DNA of 14,313 bases, from contig CANJEU010000016.1 of NCBI GenBank assembly GCA_947473445.1, forward strand, positions 1-14,313. Direction: 5' to 3'. Of the stretch, positions 4,943 through 12,932 are shown piece by piece. Source of the DNA: Fidelibacterota bacterium. GTDB taxonomy: Bacteria > Pseudomonadota > Alphaproteobacteria > Rhodospirillales > Rhodospirillaceae. Under the pieces are notes generated by a model. It was not told the DNA's origin. It worked only from the letters and a program-made list of their open reading frames with translations, and did not search any database. Numbering within the stretch: position 1 is the stretch's first letter; every line of letters starts with the position of its first letter. Position numbers and translations under genes: made by a program.

Positions 4943-5809
4943 CTAAACGCGCGGGATCGCGATGTTGTCGATAAGCCGAGCGCGGCCAAGCTGGGCGGCC
5001 GCGAGCACACGGCCGGGCTCGGTCTTGGCCGTGAGCGGCGCGAGTGATTCGGCGTGGCGCGCTTCGACGTAGTCGACCTTGGAAAAGCCGGCGGCGAGGA
5101 TTTGCGCCTGCGCGGCGGCGGTGGCGGCGGGAATAGGTTCGCCGGCGGCAATGGACTTCGCTGCCGCGCTGATGGCGCGGTATAGCGCCGGCGCCTGCGC
5201 GCGTTCGTCGGCCGACAGGTAGGTGTTGCGCGATGACAGGGCGAGTCCGTCGGGCTCGCGCACGGTCTCGGCGCCGATGATGTCCACCGGGATATTGAGG
5301 TCGGCCACCAAGCGGCGGATGAGGACGAACTGCTGGTAGTCCTTCTCGCCGAAGAGGGCGATATCGGGCAGCGCCTGCAAGAGGAGTTTCGCAACAACCG
5401 TTGCCACGCCGTCGAAGTGACCGGGGCGGTGCGCGCCGTCGAGACATTCGCTGACGCCGGAAATCTGAATGTTGGTGGAAAAATTCGCCGGATACATGGC
5501 CGCGGCATCGGGCGCATAAAGAAGATGCACGCCCGCCGCATTGAGCAATTCAAAATCGGCGGTCTCGCGGCGCGGATAAGCGCCGAAATCCTCGTTCGGG
5601 CCGAACTGCTTGGGGTTGACGAAGATGGTCGCGACCACGCGGTCGGCCATTTTCATCGCCCGCTCCATCAGCGTGATGTGCCCCTTGTGCAGGGCGCCCA
5701 TCGTGGGCACGAGCGCAACCGAGCGCCCTTCACGGCGCCAGGCCTGAACGCGGCGGCGCAGGCTTTCAACGTCTCGCACCGTGACGAGACTGACGTTTGC
5801 TATGGACAT
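4943..5809 (-). CDS. panC: Pantothenate synthetase (pantoate--beta-alanine ligase)
   Basis: A 288-residue cytoplasmic enzyme that joins pantoate and beta-alanine using ATP, via a pantoyl-adenylate, to give pantothenate for coenzyme A. Class I nucleotidyltransferase signatures are present: PTMGALHKGH at 35-44 (the HIGH-type motif), HRPGHFDGV at 127-135, GEKDYQQ at 154-160 and LSSRNTYLS at 191-199 (the KMSKS-type motif). The start at 5809 gives the normal N-terminus and length. A longer in-frame start at 6007 would lie inside panB and adds non-homologous sequence. It begins four bases beyond the panB stop, so translation is probably coupled, and PanB supplies its substrate precursor. Confidence 0.98.
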   Translation of the reverse strand: MSIANVSLVTVRDVESLRRRVQAWRREGRSVALVPTMGALHKGHITLMERAMKMADRVVATIFVNPKQFGPNEDFGAYPRRETADFELLNAAGVHLLYAPDAAAMYPANFSTNIQISGVSECLDGAHRPGHFDGVATVVAKLLLQALPDIALFGEKDYQQFVLIRRLVADLNIPVDIIGAETVREPDGLALSSRNTYLSADERAQAPALYRAISAAAKSIAAGEPIPAATAAAQAQILAAGFSKVDYVEARHAESLAPLTAKTEPGRVLAAAQLGRARLIDNIAIPRV

Positions 5810-5813
5810 GCGA

Positions 5814-6695
5814 TCAGCGCTTTTTGGATTTTTTGGCGGGCGTGGCCGGGGCCGCGCCATATGTATTTTCGAGCCCGGGGAAACGGCGCGCGCGCACGTC
5901 GGCGGCGTAGCTTGCCACGGCCTTCGAGACTTCATCGCCCAGCAGCGCATAGCGTTTGGCGAACTTGGGCATGAAGGCGCTGTAGAGGCCGAGAATGTCT
6001 TCGGCAACGATCACCTGGCCATCGCATTGGGCGGACGCGCCGATGCCGATGGTGGGCACGGCCGCGGCCTTGGTGATTTCGCGGGCGACGGGTTCGACTG
6101 TACCTTCGACAACGATGCTGAAAGCGCCAGCGTTCGCCAATAGTTTTGCATCGGCGACAAGCACGCGCGCTTCGTCGTTCGACTTGCCCTGCACGCGGAA
6201 GCCGCCGAGGACATTCACCGACTGCGGCGTCAAACCAATGTGGCCCATCACGGGAATTCCCCGCGACACAAGATATTCAACGGTCGAGGCCATCACCGCG
6301 CCGCCCTCGAGCTTGACGCCGGCGCAGCCGGTTTCGGACATCACGCGCGCGGCGGCTTTGAACGCATCGACGGGCGAAGCCTGGTACGCACCGAAGGGAA
6401 GATCGACAATGACGCAGGCGCGCGCGCTGCCGCGCACGACCGCTTTGCCGTGGGCGATCATCATGTCGAGCGAAACGCCGACCGTCGTATCGAGGCCGTA
6501 GACCATCATGCCCAAACTGTCGCCCACGAGCAGCAGATCGACATGCGGATCAAGGAAGCCGGCCATCGGCGCGCTGTGCGCGGTGATGCAGACGATGGGT
6601 GCGCCGCCCTTGCGCGCTTGAATATCGCGCGGCGTCAGGCGTTTGGTGATGGGCGTTCCGCCCTCGCGCTTGGGTGGCTGTGGGATGGTGCTCAT
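5814..6695 (-). CDS. panB: 3-methyl-2-oxobutanoate hydroxymethyltransferase
   Basis: A 293-residue TIM-barrel enzyme that transfers a hydroxymethyl group from 5,10-methylene-tetrahydrofolate to alpha-ketoisovalerate, making ketopantoate, the first step of pantothenate synthesis. Conserved segments are VGDSLGMMVYG (57-67, metal-binding Asp), VDLPFG (97-102), VKLEGG (127-132), GHIGLTPQ (151-158), VVEG with Glu198, and GIGASAQCDGQV (217-228). The N-terminal 18 residues and the Lys-rich tail (PAKKSKKR) are extra to the core; the tail is unusual but harmless-looking. The ketopantoate reductase panE is not in the window. It is the first gene of panBC; its own promoter is not clear and could lie in the 127-base gap after the kinase gene. 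Confidence 0.98.
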   Translation of the reverse strand: MSTIPQPPKREGGTPITKRLTPRDIQARKGGAPIVCITAHSAPMAGFLDPHVDLLLVGDSLGMMVYGLDTTVGVSLDMMIAHGKAVVRGSARACVIVDLPFGAYQASPVDAFKAAARVMSETGCAGVKLEGGAVMASTVEYLVSRGIPVMGHIGLTPQSVNVLGGFRVQGKSNDEARVLVADAKLLANAGAFSIVVEGTVEPVAREITKAAAVPTIGIGASAQCDGQVIVAEDILGLYSAFMPKFAKRYALLGDEVSKAVASYAADVRARRFPGLENTYGAAPATPAKKSKKR

Positions 6696-6719
6696 GCGCC
6701 GGTCTCTACTCTATTTCGG

Positions 6720-6803
6720 TCATTTACGGGAGCGGTAATACCACATGACAGCCGCGATGGCGGCGAGCAGTACGAACAACCCACCCGCTTCGGAAACATT
6801 CAC
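6720..6803 (-). CDS. Possible 27-residue single-pass membrane microprotein
   Basis: A short frame between the kinase gene and panB, from GTG 6803 to TGA 6720-6722. The peptide has a short polar start (MNVSEAGG), a hydrophobic helix of about 13 residues (LFVLLAAIAAVMW) and a basic end (YYRSRK). This is what a single membrane helix obeying the positive-inside rule looks like. The only Shine-Dalgarno candidate is a weak GAG eight bases before the GTG. No in-frame ATG lies at the start and an in-frame TGA is four codons upstream. It fills most of the 127-base gap. I do not recognise a family. It may be a real microprotein or a chance open frame. Confidence 0.35.
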   Translation of the reverse strand: MNVSEAGGLFVLLAAIAAVMWYYRSRK

Positions 6804-6822
6804 TTTAAAGACTCATCGTTGG

Positions 6823-8280
6823 TTACAGAGGCAGGCGGATGACGAACGTCGTACCCGCCGCGGAGGTGGACGCGAGATCAAGATCACCGCCCTGTACCCT
6901 AATCAGTTCGCGCGCGATAGGAAGACCAAGCCCGGAACCGCCGGCACGGGTCGAGCCGGCGAACGGCACAAACAGATTTTCAAGCGTCCGCCGCTGCAAG
7001 CCCGGTCCGTCATCCTCCACCCGGATGACCGCCTTCTCGTCTTCGCGCTGCGCGCTAAGCGTGATGAGGCGCGCGCCGGCTTGGGCGGCGTTGCGCACCA
7101 GATTGTCGACCGCGCGCGTGAGTAATTCCGAATCCGCCGCGAAGGTAAAATCATCCGCCCTCGCGACTCGCAGCTCGCACGCACCGCAGACCTTCTGCAG
7201 CGCGCCGCAAATCCCTTGCAGGAACGCGGCGCTGCTCATGGGCTGCTTGTTGACCTCGGGCAAGGACTGTTTGGCGAAACTCATAGTGGTATTGGAGAGC
7301 TGTACCGCGCGATCGACCGCCTTCATCATGCTCGCGGTCATGCGGCGCACGTCCGGATCGGGTGTTGCTTCAAGGCCATCGAGTTCGAGCGCGGCGGTGG
7401 CGAGGATATTCTTGAGGTCGTGCGAAATTTTTGTGACAGCCGTGCCGACCCCGGCGAGACGTTCCTTCTCGAGCAGCGCCTGGCGTAGTTCGCGCTGCAT
7501 GGCGGCGAGCGCTTTTTCGGCCACGCCCACTTCGTCCTTGCGATCGGAGGGTTCGATGATGCGCGCGGGATCCTCGGGCGCTTGCTGGAACGACGTGATC
7601 GCTTCGGTGAGGCGCCGCAGCGGATGCACCGCGAGCCATTGCATCGCGACATAGACCGCTGCAGCCGCAATGACCGAGACGATGAAGCCGATGAGCAGAA
7701 TGCGCTGGCCGTAATTCCACATGTTCATGCGCAGCGGCGCCTCGTCGAGATAGACCTCGACCAGCACTTCGGGATCGCGCAGGGAATACCCCGTGACAGC
7801 CACGGCCACCTCGCCGGATCGGGCCATCATGGCGAAGGCGTGGAAAATCGATTCGGAAAAATTCTCCTGCCGAAGATCATAGAGGTGCGGCAAGACCGTC
7901 GGGATGCTGGGACCCAAGGTGCGCGGCGCCTGGCCGGGGCGGGAAATGGTCATCCCGAACATCCCGCTTTGAAACAAAAGGGTATCGCGCAGCAGGGGAT
8001 CGATCTCCTGGGTTGCGACTTCCAGGGCCACCATTACGAGGTGAGCCTGTTCAAGTTTCTGGTTGAGGTAGGCAATGCGCGCCCTGCTCATCATGGGGGC
8101 TAGGACGGCCACCTGGGCGAACATGACGAACCCGATGGTGAGGATCAGGAGACGGGCGGAGAGGCTGGAGGTGCGCCTCGGGGGCGCAAAGGGGGCCACC
8201 TCCCGCGGACGTCGCGTCCGGGGGTGGTTTTCCTCTGTATCCGCCTCGAGGCGAATCTGCCTGCGGTCCGCCGGCGCCAT
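6823..8280 (-). CDS. Membrane sensor histidine kinase
   Basis: A 485-residue two-component sensor kinase. Order of parts: an Arg/Pro-rich cytoplasmic N-terminus (1-40), transmembrane helix 1 (about 43-63), a periplasmic sensor region of about 130 residues with no recognised fold, transmembrane helix 2 (about 192-214), a HAMP-like linker (215-270), the dimerisation and phosphoacceptor helix with His287 in ISHDLKN, and the ATPase domain. In the ATPase domain the N box is DNLVRNAAQA (392-401), G1 is VEDDGPG (421-427) and G2 is GGSGLGL (447-453). All catalytic parts are present. AGGGAG lies just before the ATG. No response regulator is adjacent; the orphan receiver at 4281-4730 on the same strand is a candidate partner. 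The signal sensed is unknown. Confidence 0.93.
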   Translation of the reverse strand: MAPADRRQIRLEADTEENHPRTRRPREVAPFAPPRRTSSLSARLLILTIGFVMFAQVAVLAPMMSRARIAYLNQKLEQAHLVMVALEVATQEIDPLLRDTLLFQSGMFGMTISRPGQAPRTLGPSIPTVLPHLYDLRQENFSESIFHAFAMMARSGEVAVAVTGYSLRDPEVLVEVYLDEAPLRMNMWNYGQRILLIGFIVSVIAAAAVYVAMQWLAVHPLRRLTEAITSFQQAPEDPARIIEPSDRKDEVGVAEKALAAMQRELRQALLEKERLAGVGTAVTKISHDLKNILATAALELDGLEATPDPDVRRMTASMMKAVDRAVQLSNTTMSFAKQSLPEVNKQPMSSAAFLQGICGALQKVCGACELRVARADDFTFAADSELLTRAVDNLVRNAAQAGARLITLSAQREDEKAVIRVEDDGPGLQRRTLENLFVPFAGSTRAGGSGLGLPIARELIRVQGGDLDLASTSAAGTTFVIRLPL

Positions 8281-8402
8281 GGTTTCTCCCTTTGGGTCTT
8301 ATTATCACACTCTGGGGTCCGCCCCGGGGCCGCGGGCAAAGAAGGCCGGGGCACCCCACCGCTCGTCTACGCGCCCGCGTCCTGCCCAACACCTTGAGGA
8401 AA

Positions 8403-8421
8403 GAGGGGTTTTACCCCTTTG
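8403..8421. repeat. Small inverted repeat upstream of rpmH
   Basis: AGGGGT (8405-8410) and ACCCCT (8414-8419) form a tight hairpin with a TTT loop, extendable by A-T and G-T pairs. It sits about 50 bases upstream of the rpmH -35 box. It has no T tail and its role is unknown. Confidence 0.45.
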
Positions 8422-8471
8422 TGACAAGTCCCAACCGGGTCAAATTGTTGAAAAATAAGGGGCTCTTGCCA

Positions 8472-8501
8472 TTGACTTGCCGGCAGCCCTACCGCTATAC
8501 A
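8472..8501 (+). promoter_or_regulatory. Sigma-70 promoter of rpmH
   Basis: TTGACT (8472-8477) and TATACA (8496-8501) are spaced 18 bases apart, matching the consensus at 5/6 and 4/6. RNA would start near 8508, leaving a leader of about 105 nt before the rpmH GTG. Confidence 0.7.
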
Positions 8502-8612
8502 CCGCCCGCTATTTGGGCCTACGGACCTTAAGCCGTCTTGGCCTTGAACCAGGGGCGCTCGCCTTTTCAGGTGGAGTGTTCTTTCTTTTTTAGATGAACC
8601 GGAGTTGGTGAC

Positions 8613-8747
8613 GTGAAACGCACCTATCAGCCCAGCAAAATCGTGCGCAAGCGCCGCCATGGTTTCCGTTCGCGTATGGAAACCGTCGGTGGTCGTCGGG
8701 TACTCGCGAACCGCCGCGCCAAAGGCCGTAAGCGCCTTTCGGCTTAA
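8613..8747 (+). CDS. rpmH: 50S ribosomal protein L34
   Basis: A 44-residue, very basic ribosomal protein that sits in the large subunit. It starts KRTYQPSK and contains RKRRHGFRSRM, GGRRVL and RRAKGRKRLSA, the full family signature at the usual length. The start is GTG, with GGAG eight bases upstream. It heads the conserved rpmH-rnpA-yidD-yidC set, giving a strongly expressed ribosomal gene the lead position. Confidence 0.98.
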   Translation: MKRTYQPSKIVRKRRHGFRSRMETVGGRRVLANRRAKGRKRLSA

Positions 8748-8758
8748 TCGAGCTGCCG

Positions 8759-8799
8759 ATCCGGCCAGCCGAGCCTAGCGGTTCCATTCGGAGCCGGAT
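8759..8799 (+). repeat. Inverted repeat between rpmH and rnpA
   Basis: ATCCGGC (8759-8765) and GCCGGAT (8793-8799) can pair in the transcript around a 27-base loop. It lies in the 74-base gap ahead of the rnpA ribosome binding site. It has no U tail. It may set the ratio of L34 to RNase P protein, which is an inference. Confidence 0.4.
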
Positions 8800-8821
8800 G
8801 CGCCTCCCGAGAGGATGAGCT

Positions 8822-9241
8822 ATGTCCGTGGACACAGCCGTTGGACCAGCACGCGAGTCGCGCCGTGGCCGGCAATGGGTGTCCCTTGAACGCCGTGCTG
8901 ACTTCCTGCGCGTCAGCGGCTCGGGCCTTCGGCGCGTAACACCGGCCTTCATCCTTCAGGCCGCGCCGCGCGAGATGACAGATTCCGCATTGCCAGTGCA
9001 TGTGGGCTTCACCGCCAGCCGCAAGGTGGGCAACGCCGTCGCGCGCAACCGTGCGAAACGACGTCTGCGGGCGCTGACCGACCTTTTGATCACCGAAGCC
9101 GACCCTGCGTTCGATTATGTGCTGGTGGGCCGCACCGAAACCGTGACGCACGACTTCAGCGCGATGAAGAAAGACCTTCAATACGCGTTCCGCAAGGTTA
9201 CCGTTCCGCGCACACCGCGGCCGCGCGAGACTCGCGCATGA
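8822..9241 (+). CDS. rnpA: Ribonuclease P protein component
   Basis: A 139-residue basic protein that binds the RNase P RNA and helps it remove tRNA 5' leaders. The signature GFTASRKVGNAVARNRAKRR (62-81), containing the RNR box, is clear. The first 20 residues extend beyond the usual core; GAGAGG before the ATG at 8822 supports this start. The C-terminus is rich in Arg and Pro. The last four bases overlap the yidD start (ATGA), so the two are probably translationally coupled. The RNase P RNA gene is not in this window. Confidence 0.97.
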   Translation: MSVDTAVGPARESRRGRQWVSLERRADFLRVSGSGLRRVTPAFILQAAPREMTDSALPVHVGFTASRKVGNAVARNRAKRRLRALTDLLITEADPAFDYVLVGRTETVTHDFSAMKKDLQYAFRKVTVPRTPRPRETRA

Positions 9242-9477
9242 AACATTCTGCAATAAGTCACGTGCTGCGCGGTGCGATTCGGGTCTATCAAGTGACGGTC
9301 TCGCCACTTCTGGGACCGCGCTGCCGTTTTCATCCGAGCTGCTCTCATTTCGCCTGCGAAGCCATTGCGGCGCACGGTGCAGGACGCGGCTCGCTTCTCG
9401 CGGTGAAGCGTCTGCTTCGCTGCCATCCGTGGGGCGGTTCGGGCGTCGACCCGGTCCCGTCACCTCCCTCTTCGTAA
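9238..9477 (+). CDS. yidD: Membrane protein insertion efficiency factor YidD
   Basis: A 79-residue protein that assists YidC-dependent insertion of inner-membrane proteins. The family pattern is present: YQVTVSPLLGPRCRFHPSCS, then FACEAI, and a Gly/Pro-rich end with LLRCHPWGGSGVDPVP. Three of the conserved Cys residues can be seen. It is the normal size for the family, probably with an amphipathic N-terminus at the membrane face. It overlaps rnpA by four bases and is followed 18 bases later by yidC, the protein it assists. Confidence 0.97.
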   Translation: MKHSAISHVLRGAIRVYQVTVSPLLGPRCRFHPSCSHFACEAIAAHGAGRGSLLAVKRLLRCHPWGGSGVDPVPSPPSS

Positions 9478-9495
9478 GCAGGTCTAAGAGCGCCT

Positions 9496-11244
9496 ATGGA
9501 TCAACGTAACCTGATACTCGCCGCCGTCATCTCGATCCTGATCCTGATCGGCTGGGAATCTTTCCTGGCGCCGAAGCTGATGCCGCCGGCCCCGGTGACG
9601 AGCACCGAGCAGCCCGCGGCCGCGCCGAGCGTGGACACCGATGGTCCCTCGGCCCCCATCGCCATGCCCACGCCGCAAGGCGAGCCGGTGACCGCACCGC
9701 CGCCGGCCGAAGCCGCGCCGGTCGCCGGACGCGTGAAGATCGCCACCAAGGACGTGCAAGGTTCCATTTCGCTCGCGGGCGGACGCATCGACGACATCCA
9801 CCTCGTGCGCTACCGCGAGACCACCGACCCGACCAGCCCCGGCATCACGCTGCTGACGCCGGCTGGCTCGGCCACACCCTATTACGCCGAGTTCGGCTGG
9901 ATTGCGTCCGACACGTCCCTGCGCCTGCCCAACGCAAGCACAGTGTGGACGGCCGAAAATTCGGACGCGGTGCTGTCGGAGACGACGCCGGTGACCTTGA
10001 GCTGGGACAACGGCGAAGGATTAGTCTTCCGCCGCACCATCCGCGCCGACAAAGAGTATCTGTTCCGCATCGATCAATCGGTGACGAACGGCTCGGGTCA
10101 GCCGATCACCTTATTCCCTTACGCGCTGGTGGCGCGCACCGACACGCCGACACTGGCGGGCTTCTTCATTCTGCATGAAGGCCCCATCGGCGTGTTCAAT
10201 CAGACCACGCTGATGGAACCCAATTACGAAGAGCTGCGCGAGGACGGCAAACAGACGGTGGCCGAATCCACCGGCGGCTGGATCGGCATCACCGACAAAT
10301 ACTGGCTGGCCGCGGTGGCCTTCGATCAGACCAAGAAGGTGGCGGCGAGCTTCACCCATTCGACCCCGGGCGGGCGCGACCGCTATCAGACCGACTTGCG
10401 CGGCGAGCCCGTGGCTCTTGCGCCCGGCGAAGAGAAAAGCGTGAGCGGTTATGTATTCGCCGGCGCCAAGGAACTCGAACTGCTCGACCAGATTGCGACC
10501 GATCCGGGCCTGACGCAGTTCGATCTGGCCATCGATTTCGGCTGGTTCTACTTCCTGACCAAGCCCTTCTTCCATGCACTGCGCTGGCTGCACGGCATCC
10601 TTGGCAACTTCGGCCTGGCGATCATCGCCTTCTCGACGTTCCTGCGCCTTTTGATGTTCCCCATCGCCAACAAGCAGTTCAAGGCGATGAACCATCTCAA
10701 GCGCCTGCAGCCGGAAATGAAGCGCCTGCAGGAACGCTACGGCAACGACCGCGTGAAGATGAACGAAGAGCTGATGGCGCTTTATAAGCGCGAGAAAGCC
10801 AACCCGTTATCCGGCTGCTTGCCGATCGTCCTTCAGATCCCGATCTTCTTTGCCCTCTATAAGGTTCTGTTCGTGACCATCGAAATGCGTCACGCGCCGT
10901 TCTACGGCTGGATCAGGGATCTTTCCGCGCCCGATCCGACCGGCATCCTGACCCTTTTCGGCTTCGTGCCCTGGGATGTGCCGGCCGTCATCGCCTTCCT
11001 CAATATCGGCATCTGGCCGATCATCATGGGCGCGACGATGTTCTTCCAACAGAAGCTCGCCCCGCAACCGGCCGACCCCACTCAAGCCAAAGTGATGATG
11101 TTCCTGCCGATCATCTTCACCTTCATGATGGGCACCTTCCCGGCCGGCCTTGTCATCTACTGGGCGTGGAGCAATCTTCTGGGAATTCTGCAGCAGTGGA
11201 TTCTGCTGCGGAACGAGCCGGCCACCGAAGACAAGAAATCCTAA
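9496..11244 (+). CDS. yidC: Membrane protein insertase YidC
   Basis: A 582-residue inner-membrane insertase of the Gram-negative type. It inserts proteins alone or with SecYEG. An N-terminal membrane anchor (about 6-24) is followed by an Ala/Pro-rich linker and a large periplasmic domain (about 78-340). The conserved core then starts: helix 2 with FSTFLRLLMFPI, where Arg384 matches the groove Arg366 of E. coli; a charged cytoplasmic hairpin (395-435); NPLSGCLPIVLQIPIFFALY (436-455); and three later helices, ending with MMFLPIIFTFMMGTFPAGLVIYW region. The Shine-Dalgarno (AAGAG) is weak. The C-terminus is short and ends DKKS, without a long basic tail. Neighbours are the usual ones. Confidence 0.98.
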   Translation: MDQRNLILAAVISILILIGWESFLAPKLMPPAPVTSTEQPAAAPSVDTDGPSAPIAMPTPQGEPVTAPPPAEAAPVAGRVKIATKDVQGSISLAGGRIDDIHLVRYRETTDPTSPGITLLTPAGSATPYYAEFGWIASDTSLRLPNASTVWTAENSDAVLSETTPVTLSWDNGEGLVFRRTIRADKEYLFRIDQSVTNGSGQPITLFPYALVARTDTPTLAGFFILHEGPIGVFNQTTLMEPNYEELREDGKQTVAESTGGWIGITDKYWLAAVAFDQTKKVAASFTHSTPGGRDRYQTDLRGEPVALAPGEEKSVSGYVFAGAKELELLDQIATDPGLTQFDLAIDFGWFYFLTKPFFHALRWLHGILGNFGLAIIAFSTFLRLLMFPIANKQFKAMNHLKRLQPEMKRLQERYGNDRVKMNEELMALYKREKANPLSGCLPIVLQIPIFFALYKVLFVTIEMRHAPFYGWIRDLSAPDPTGILTLFGFVPWDVPAVIAFLNIGIWPIIMGATMFFQQKLAPQPADPTQAKVMMFLPIIFTFMMGTFPAGLVIYWAWSNLLGILQQWILLRNEPATEDKKS

Positions 11245-11248
11245 CGCG

Positions 11249-11908
11249 GTGCTCAACGATCTGAACCCAAGCTTCGATCCGCTGATCGTCGAATCGGGGC
11301 GCAAGCTGTTCACACAGACGTGCGAGTTCATGCTCGGCGTGCTTGAGCTTGCGCAGATGCCCGACCCGAATATTCCCGAGATCACTTTTGCCGGGCGGTC
11401 GAACGTCGGGAAGTCGAGCCTCATCAACGCGCTCGTCGGACAAAAGAGTCTCGCGCGCACGTCCGTCACGCCTGGACGCACGCAGGAAATCAACTTCTTC
11501 AATCTCGGACATCGGCTGACCCTTACGGATCTGCCCGGCTACGGCTTCGCCCAGGCGCCGAAAGATAAGGTGCAGCTGTGGACCGATTTCATCCGGAAAT
11601 ATCTGAAAGGCCGCCCGAACCTGCGCCGGGCCCTGGTCCTGGTCGACAGCCGCCACGGCCTTAAGGATACCGACCGCGACATCATGACGCTGATGGACGA
11701 CTCGGCGGTGAACTACCAGGTCATCATGACCAAGGCCGATAAAGTCAAACCAGGGCCGCTGGCCAAGACCCGCGACGCCATCGCCAAGGAGCTGACCGAG
11801 CACGTGGCAGCGCACCCGGAAATCCTTGTGACCAGCTCGGCCGAAGGCTGGGGCCTCGCCGAGGTGCGCGCGGCCATGGTTGAACTCGCCCTGCCGGAAC
11901 GCCGCTGA
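11249..11908 (+). CDS. yihA: Ribosome biogenesis GTPase YihA/EngB/YsxC
   Basis: A 219-residue small GTPase needed for late assembly of the 50S subunit. G1 is GRSNVGKSS (49-57), G2 is in TPGRT (75-78), G3 is DLPGYG (94-99), G4 is TKAD (161-164) and G5 is SSAEG (196-200). I chose the GTG at 11249, four bases after the yidC stop, because it gives the family length; the frame is open further up inside yidC (to a TTG at 11150), but that would add 33 residues that are yidC in another frame. No strong Shine-Dalgarno is visible, so translation may be coupled to yidC. This order, yidC then engB then argB, is common in alphaproteobacteria. Confidence 0.96.
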   Translation: MLNDLNPSFDPLIVESGRKLFTQTCEFMLGVLELAQMPDPNIPEITFAGRSNVGKSSLINALVGQKSLARTSVTPGRTQEINFFNLGHRLTLTDLPGYGFAQAPKDKVQLWTDFIRKYLKGRPNLRRALVLVDSRHGLKDTDRDIMTLMDDSAVNYQVIMTKADKVKPGPLAKTRDAIAKELTEHVAAHPEILVTSSAEGWGLAEVRAAMVELALPERR

Positions 11909-11938
11909 GAGCAGTTGCGCTTGCGCGCCATTGGCCTT

Positions 11939-11986
11939 ATGCGAGTATTTGAGAATTCTTCACACGAGGCCCGCTGTCCCGCATGA
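11939..11986 (+). CDS. Possible 15-codon leader frame overlapping argB
   Basis: An ATG at 11939 opens a 15-codon frame (MRVFENSSHEARCPA) whose TGA overlaps the argB ATG as ATGA. This geometry would couple argB translation to the leader. It has no convincing Shine-Dalgarno and holds only two Arg codons, so arginine attenuation is not supported. It is most likely chance. Confidence 0.15.
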   Translation: MRVFENSSHEARCPA

Positions 11987-12897
11987 CCGTAGAACGCACT
12001 CCCAACGCCGACCATGAGATCTGGCTTGAGAAGGCCGGCATCCTCGCGGAAGCGTTGCCGTTCATGCGCGAGCATTCGGGCGAGACCGTGGTCCTGAAGT
12101 ACGGCGGCCACGCCATGGGCGACGAAAAGTCGGCCCAGAGTTTCGCCAGCGACGTCGTGCTGCTGAAACAGGTCGGCATCAACCCTATCGTTGTTCACGG
12201 CGGCGGGCCCCAGATCGGCGCGATGCTCGACCGCTTGCGCATTCAAAGCTCGTTCATCGACGGCCTGCGCGTGACCGATGCCGCGACGGTTGAAATCGTC
12301 GAGATGGTGCTGTGCGGTTCGATCAATAAAGCCATCGTCACGGCCATCAATAAGGCTGGTGGGTTCGCGGTGGGCATGTCGGGCAAGGACGGGAACCTCA
12401 TCAAGGCGCGCAAACTGCGCCACTCGAAGAAGGACCCGGGCTCGAACATCGAGAAGATCCTCGACCTCGGCTTCGTGGGTGAACCGAGCGAAATCAATCC
12501 GCACATCCTCGACACCTTCGAGGAGTCCGACATCATTCCCGTGATCGCTCCCATCGGCGTTGGTCCCAACGGCGAGACGTTCAATATCAACGCCGATACG
12601 GCCGCCGGCGCCATCGCGGGCGCGGCGGGCGCGACGCGACTTCTGATGCTGACCGATGTGGCCGGCGTGCTCGACGACACCGGACGGCTGATCAAGGAAA
12701 TGACGGTCGAACGCGCCAAAACGCTGATGCAATCGGGCACCATCTCGGGCGGCATGATTCCTAAGGTGGAAACCTGCCTCGAGGCGGTGGAGCAGGGCGT
12801 GGAAGCCGCTGTCATTGTCGACGGCCGCGTGCCGCACGCGGTGCTGCTGGAACTGTTCACGCCGCACGGCGCCGGGACGCTGATCAAGGCGCGCTAA
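11983..12897 (+). CDS. argB: Acetylglutamate kinase
   Basis: A 304-residue amino acid kinase that phosphorylates N-acetyl-L-glutamate with ATP, the second step of arginine synthesis. Motifs are KYGGHAM (39-45), VHGGGPQIG (71-79), TFNINADTAAG (199-209), LTDVAGVLDD (223-232) and SGGMIPK (255-261). The N-terminal helix before the KYGG motif, about 38 residues, is the extension that lets arginine-inhibited NAGKs form hexamers, so feedback inhibition by arginine is likely. GAGG lies 14 bases before the ATG, a rather long spacing, so the initiation signal is weak. It follows yihA by 74 bases and may be co-transcribed with it. Confidence 0.98.
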   Translation: MTVERTPNADHEIWLEKAGILAEALPFMREHSGETVVLKYGGHAMGDEKSAQSFASDVVLLKQVGINPIVVHGGGPQIGAMLDRLRIQSSFIDGLRVTDAATVEIVEMVLCGSINKAIVTAINKAGGFAVGMSGKDGNLIKARKLRHSKKDPGSNIEKILDLGFVGEPSEINPHILDTFEESDIIPVIAPIGVGPNGETFNINADTAAGAIAGAAGATRLLMLTDVAGVLDDTGRLIKEMTVERAKTLMQSGTISGGMIPKVETCLEAVEQGVEAAVIVDGRVPHAVLLELFTPHGAGTLIKAR

Positions 12898-12932
12898 GCC
12901 GCCGTTTTGCGGCGTCGATAGGCCTGAAACCC

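Larger units (their letters stand above)
8281..8612. other. Divergent control region between the kinase gene and rpmH
   Basis: No protein gene is supported here. It carries a good rightward promoter for rpmH and a leader of about 105 nt, plus an unassigned leftward promoter for the kinase. On the minus strand GATAAT (8301-8306) is a possible -10 box, without a clear -35. A small hairpin lies at 8403-8421. Confidence 0.6.

Noticed and set aside
8281..8612. Replication origin next to rpmH
   Set aside because: rpmH is near oriC in some bacteria, but no DnaA box (TTATCCACA-like), dnaA gene or AT-rich unwinding region is visible here.
12899..12920. Terminator after argB
   Set aside because: A CGCCG/CGGCG stem can form, but its T residues are in the loop and no T run follows.
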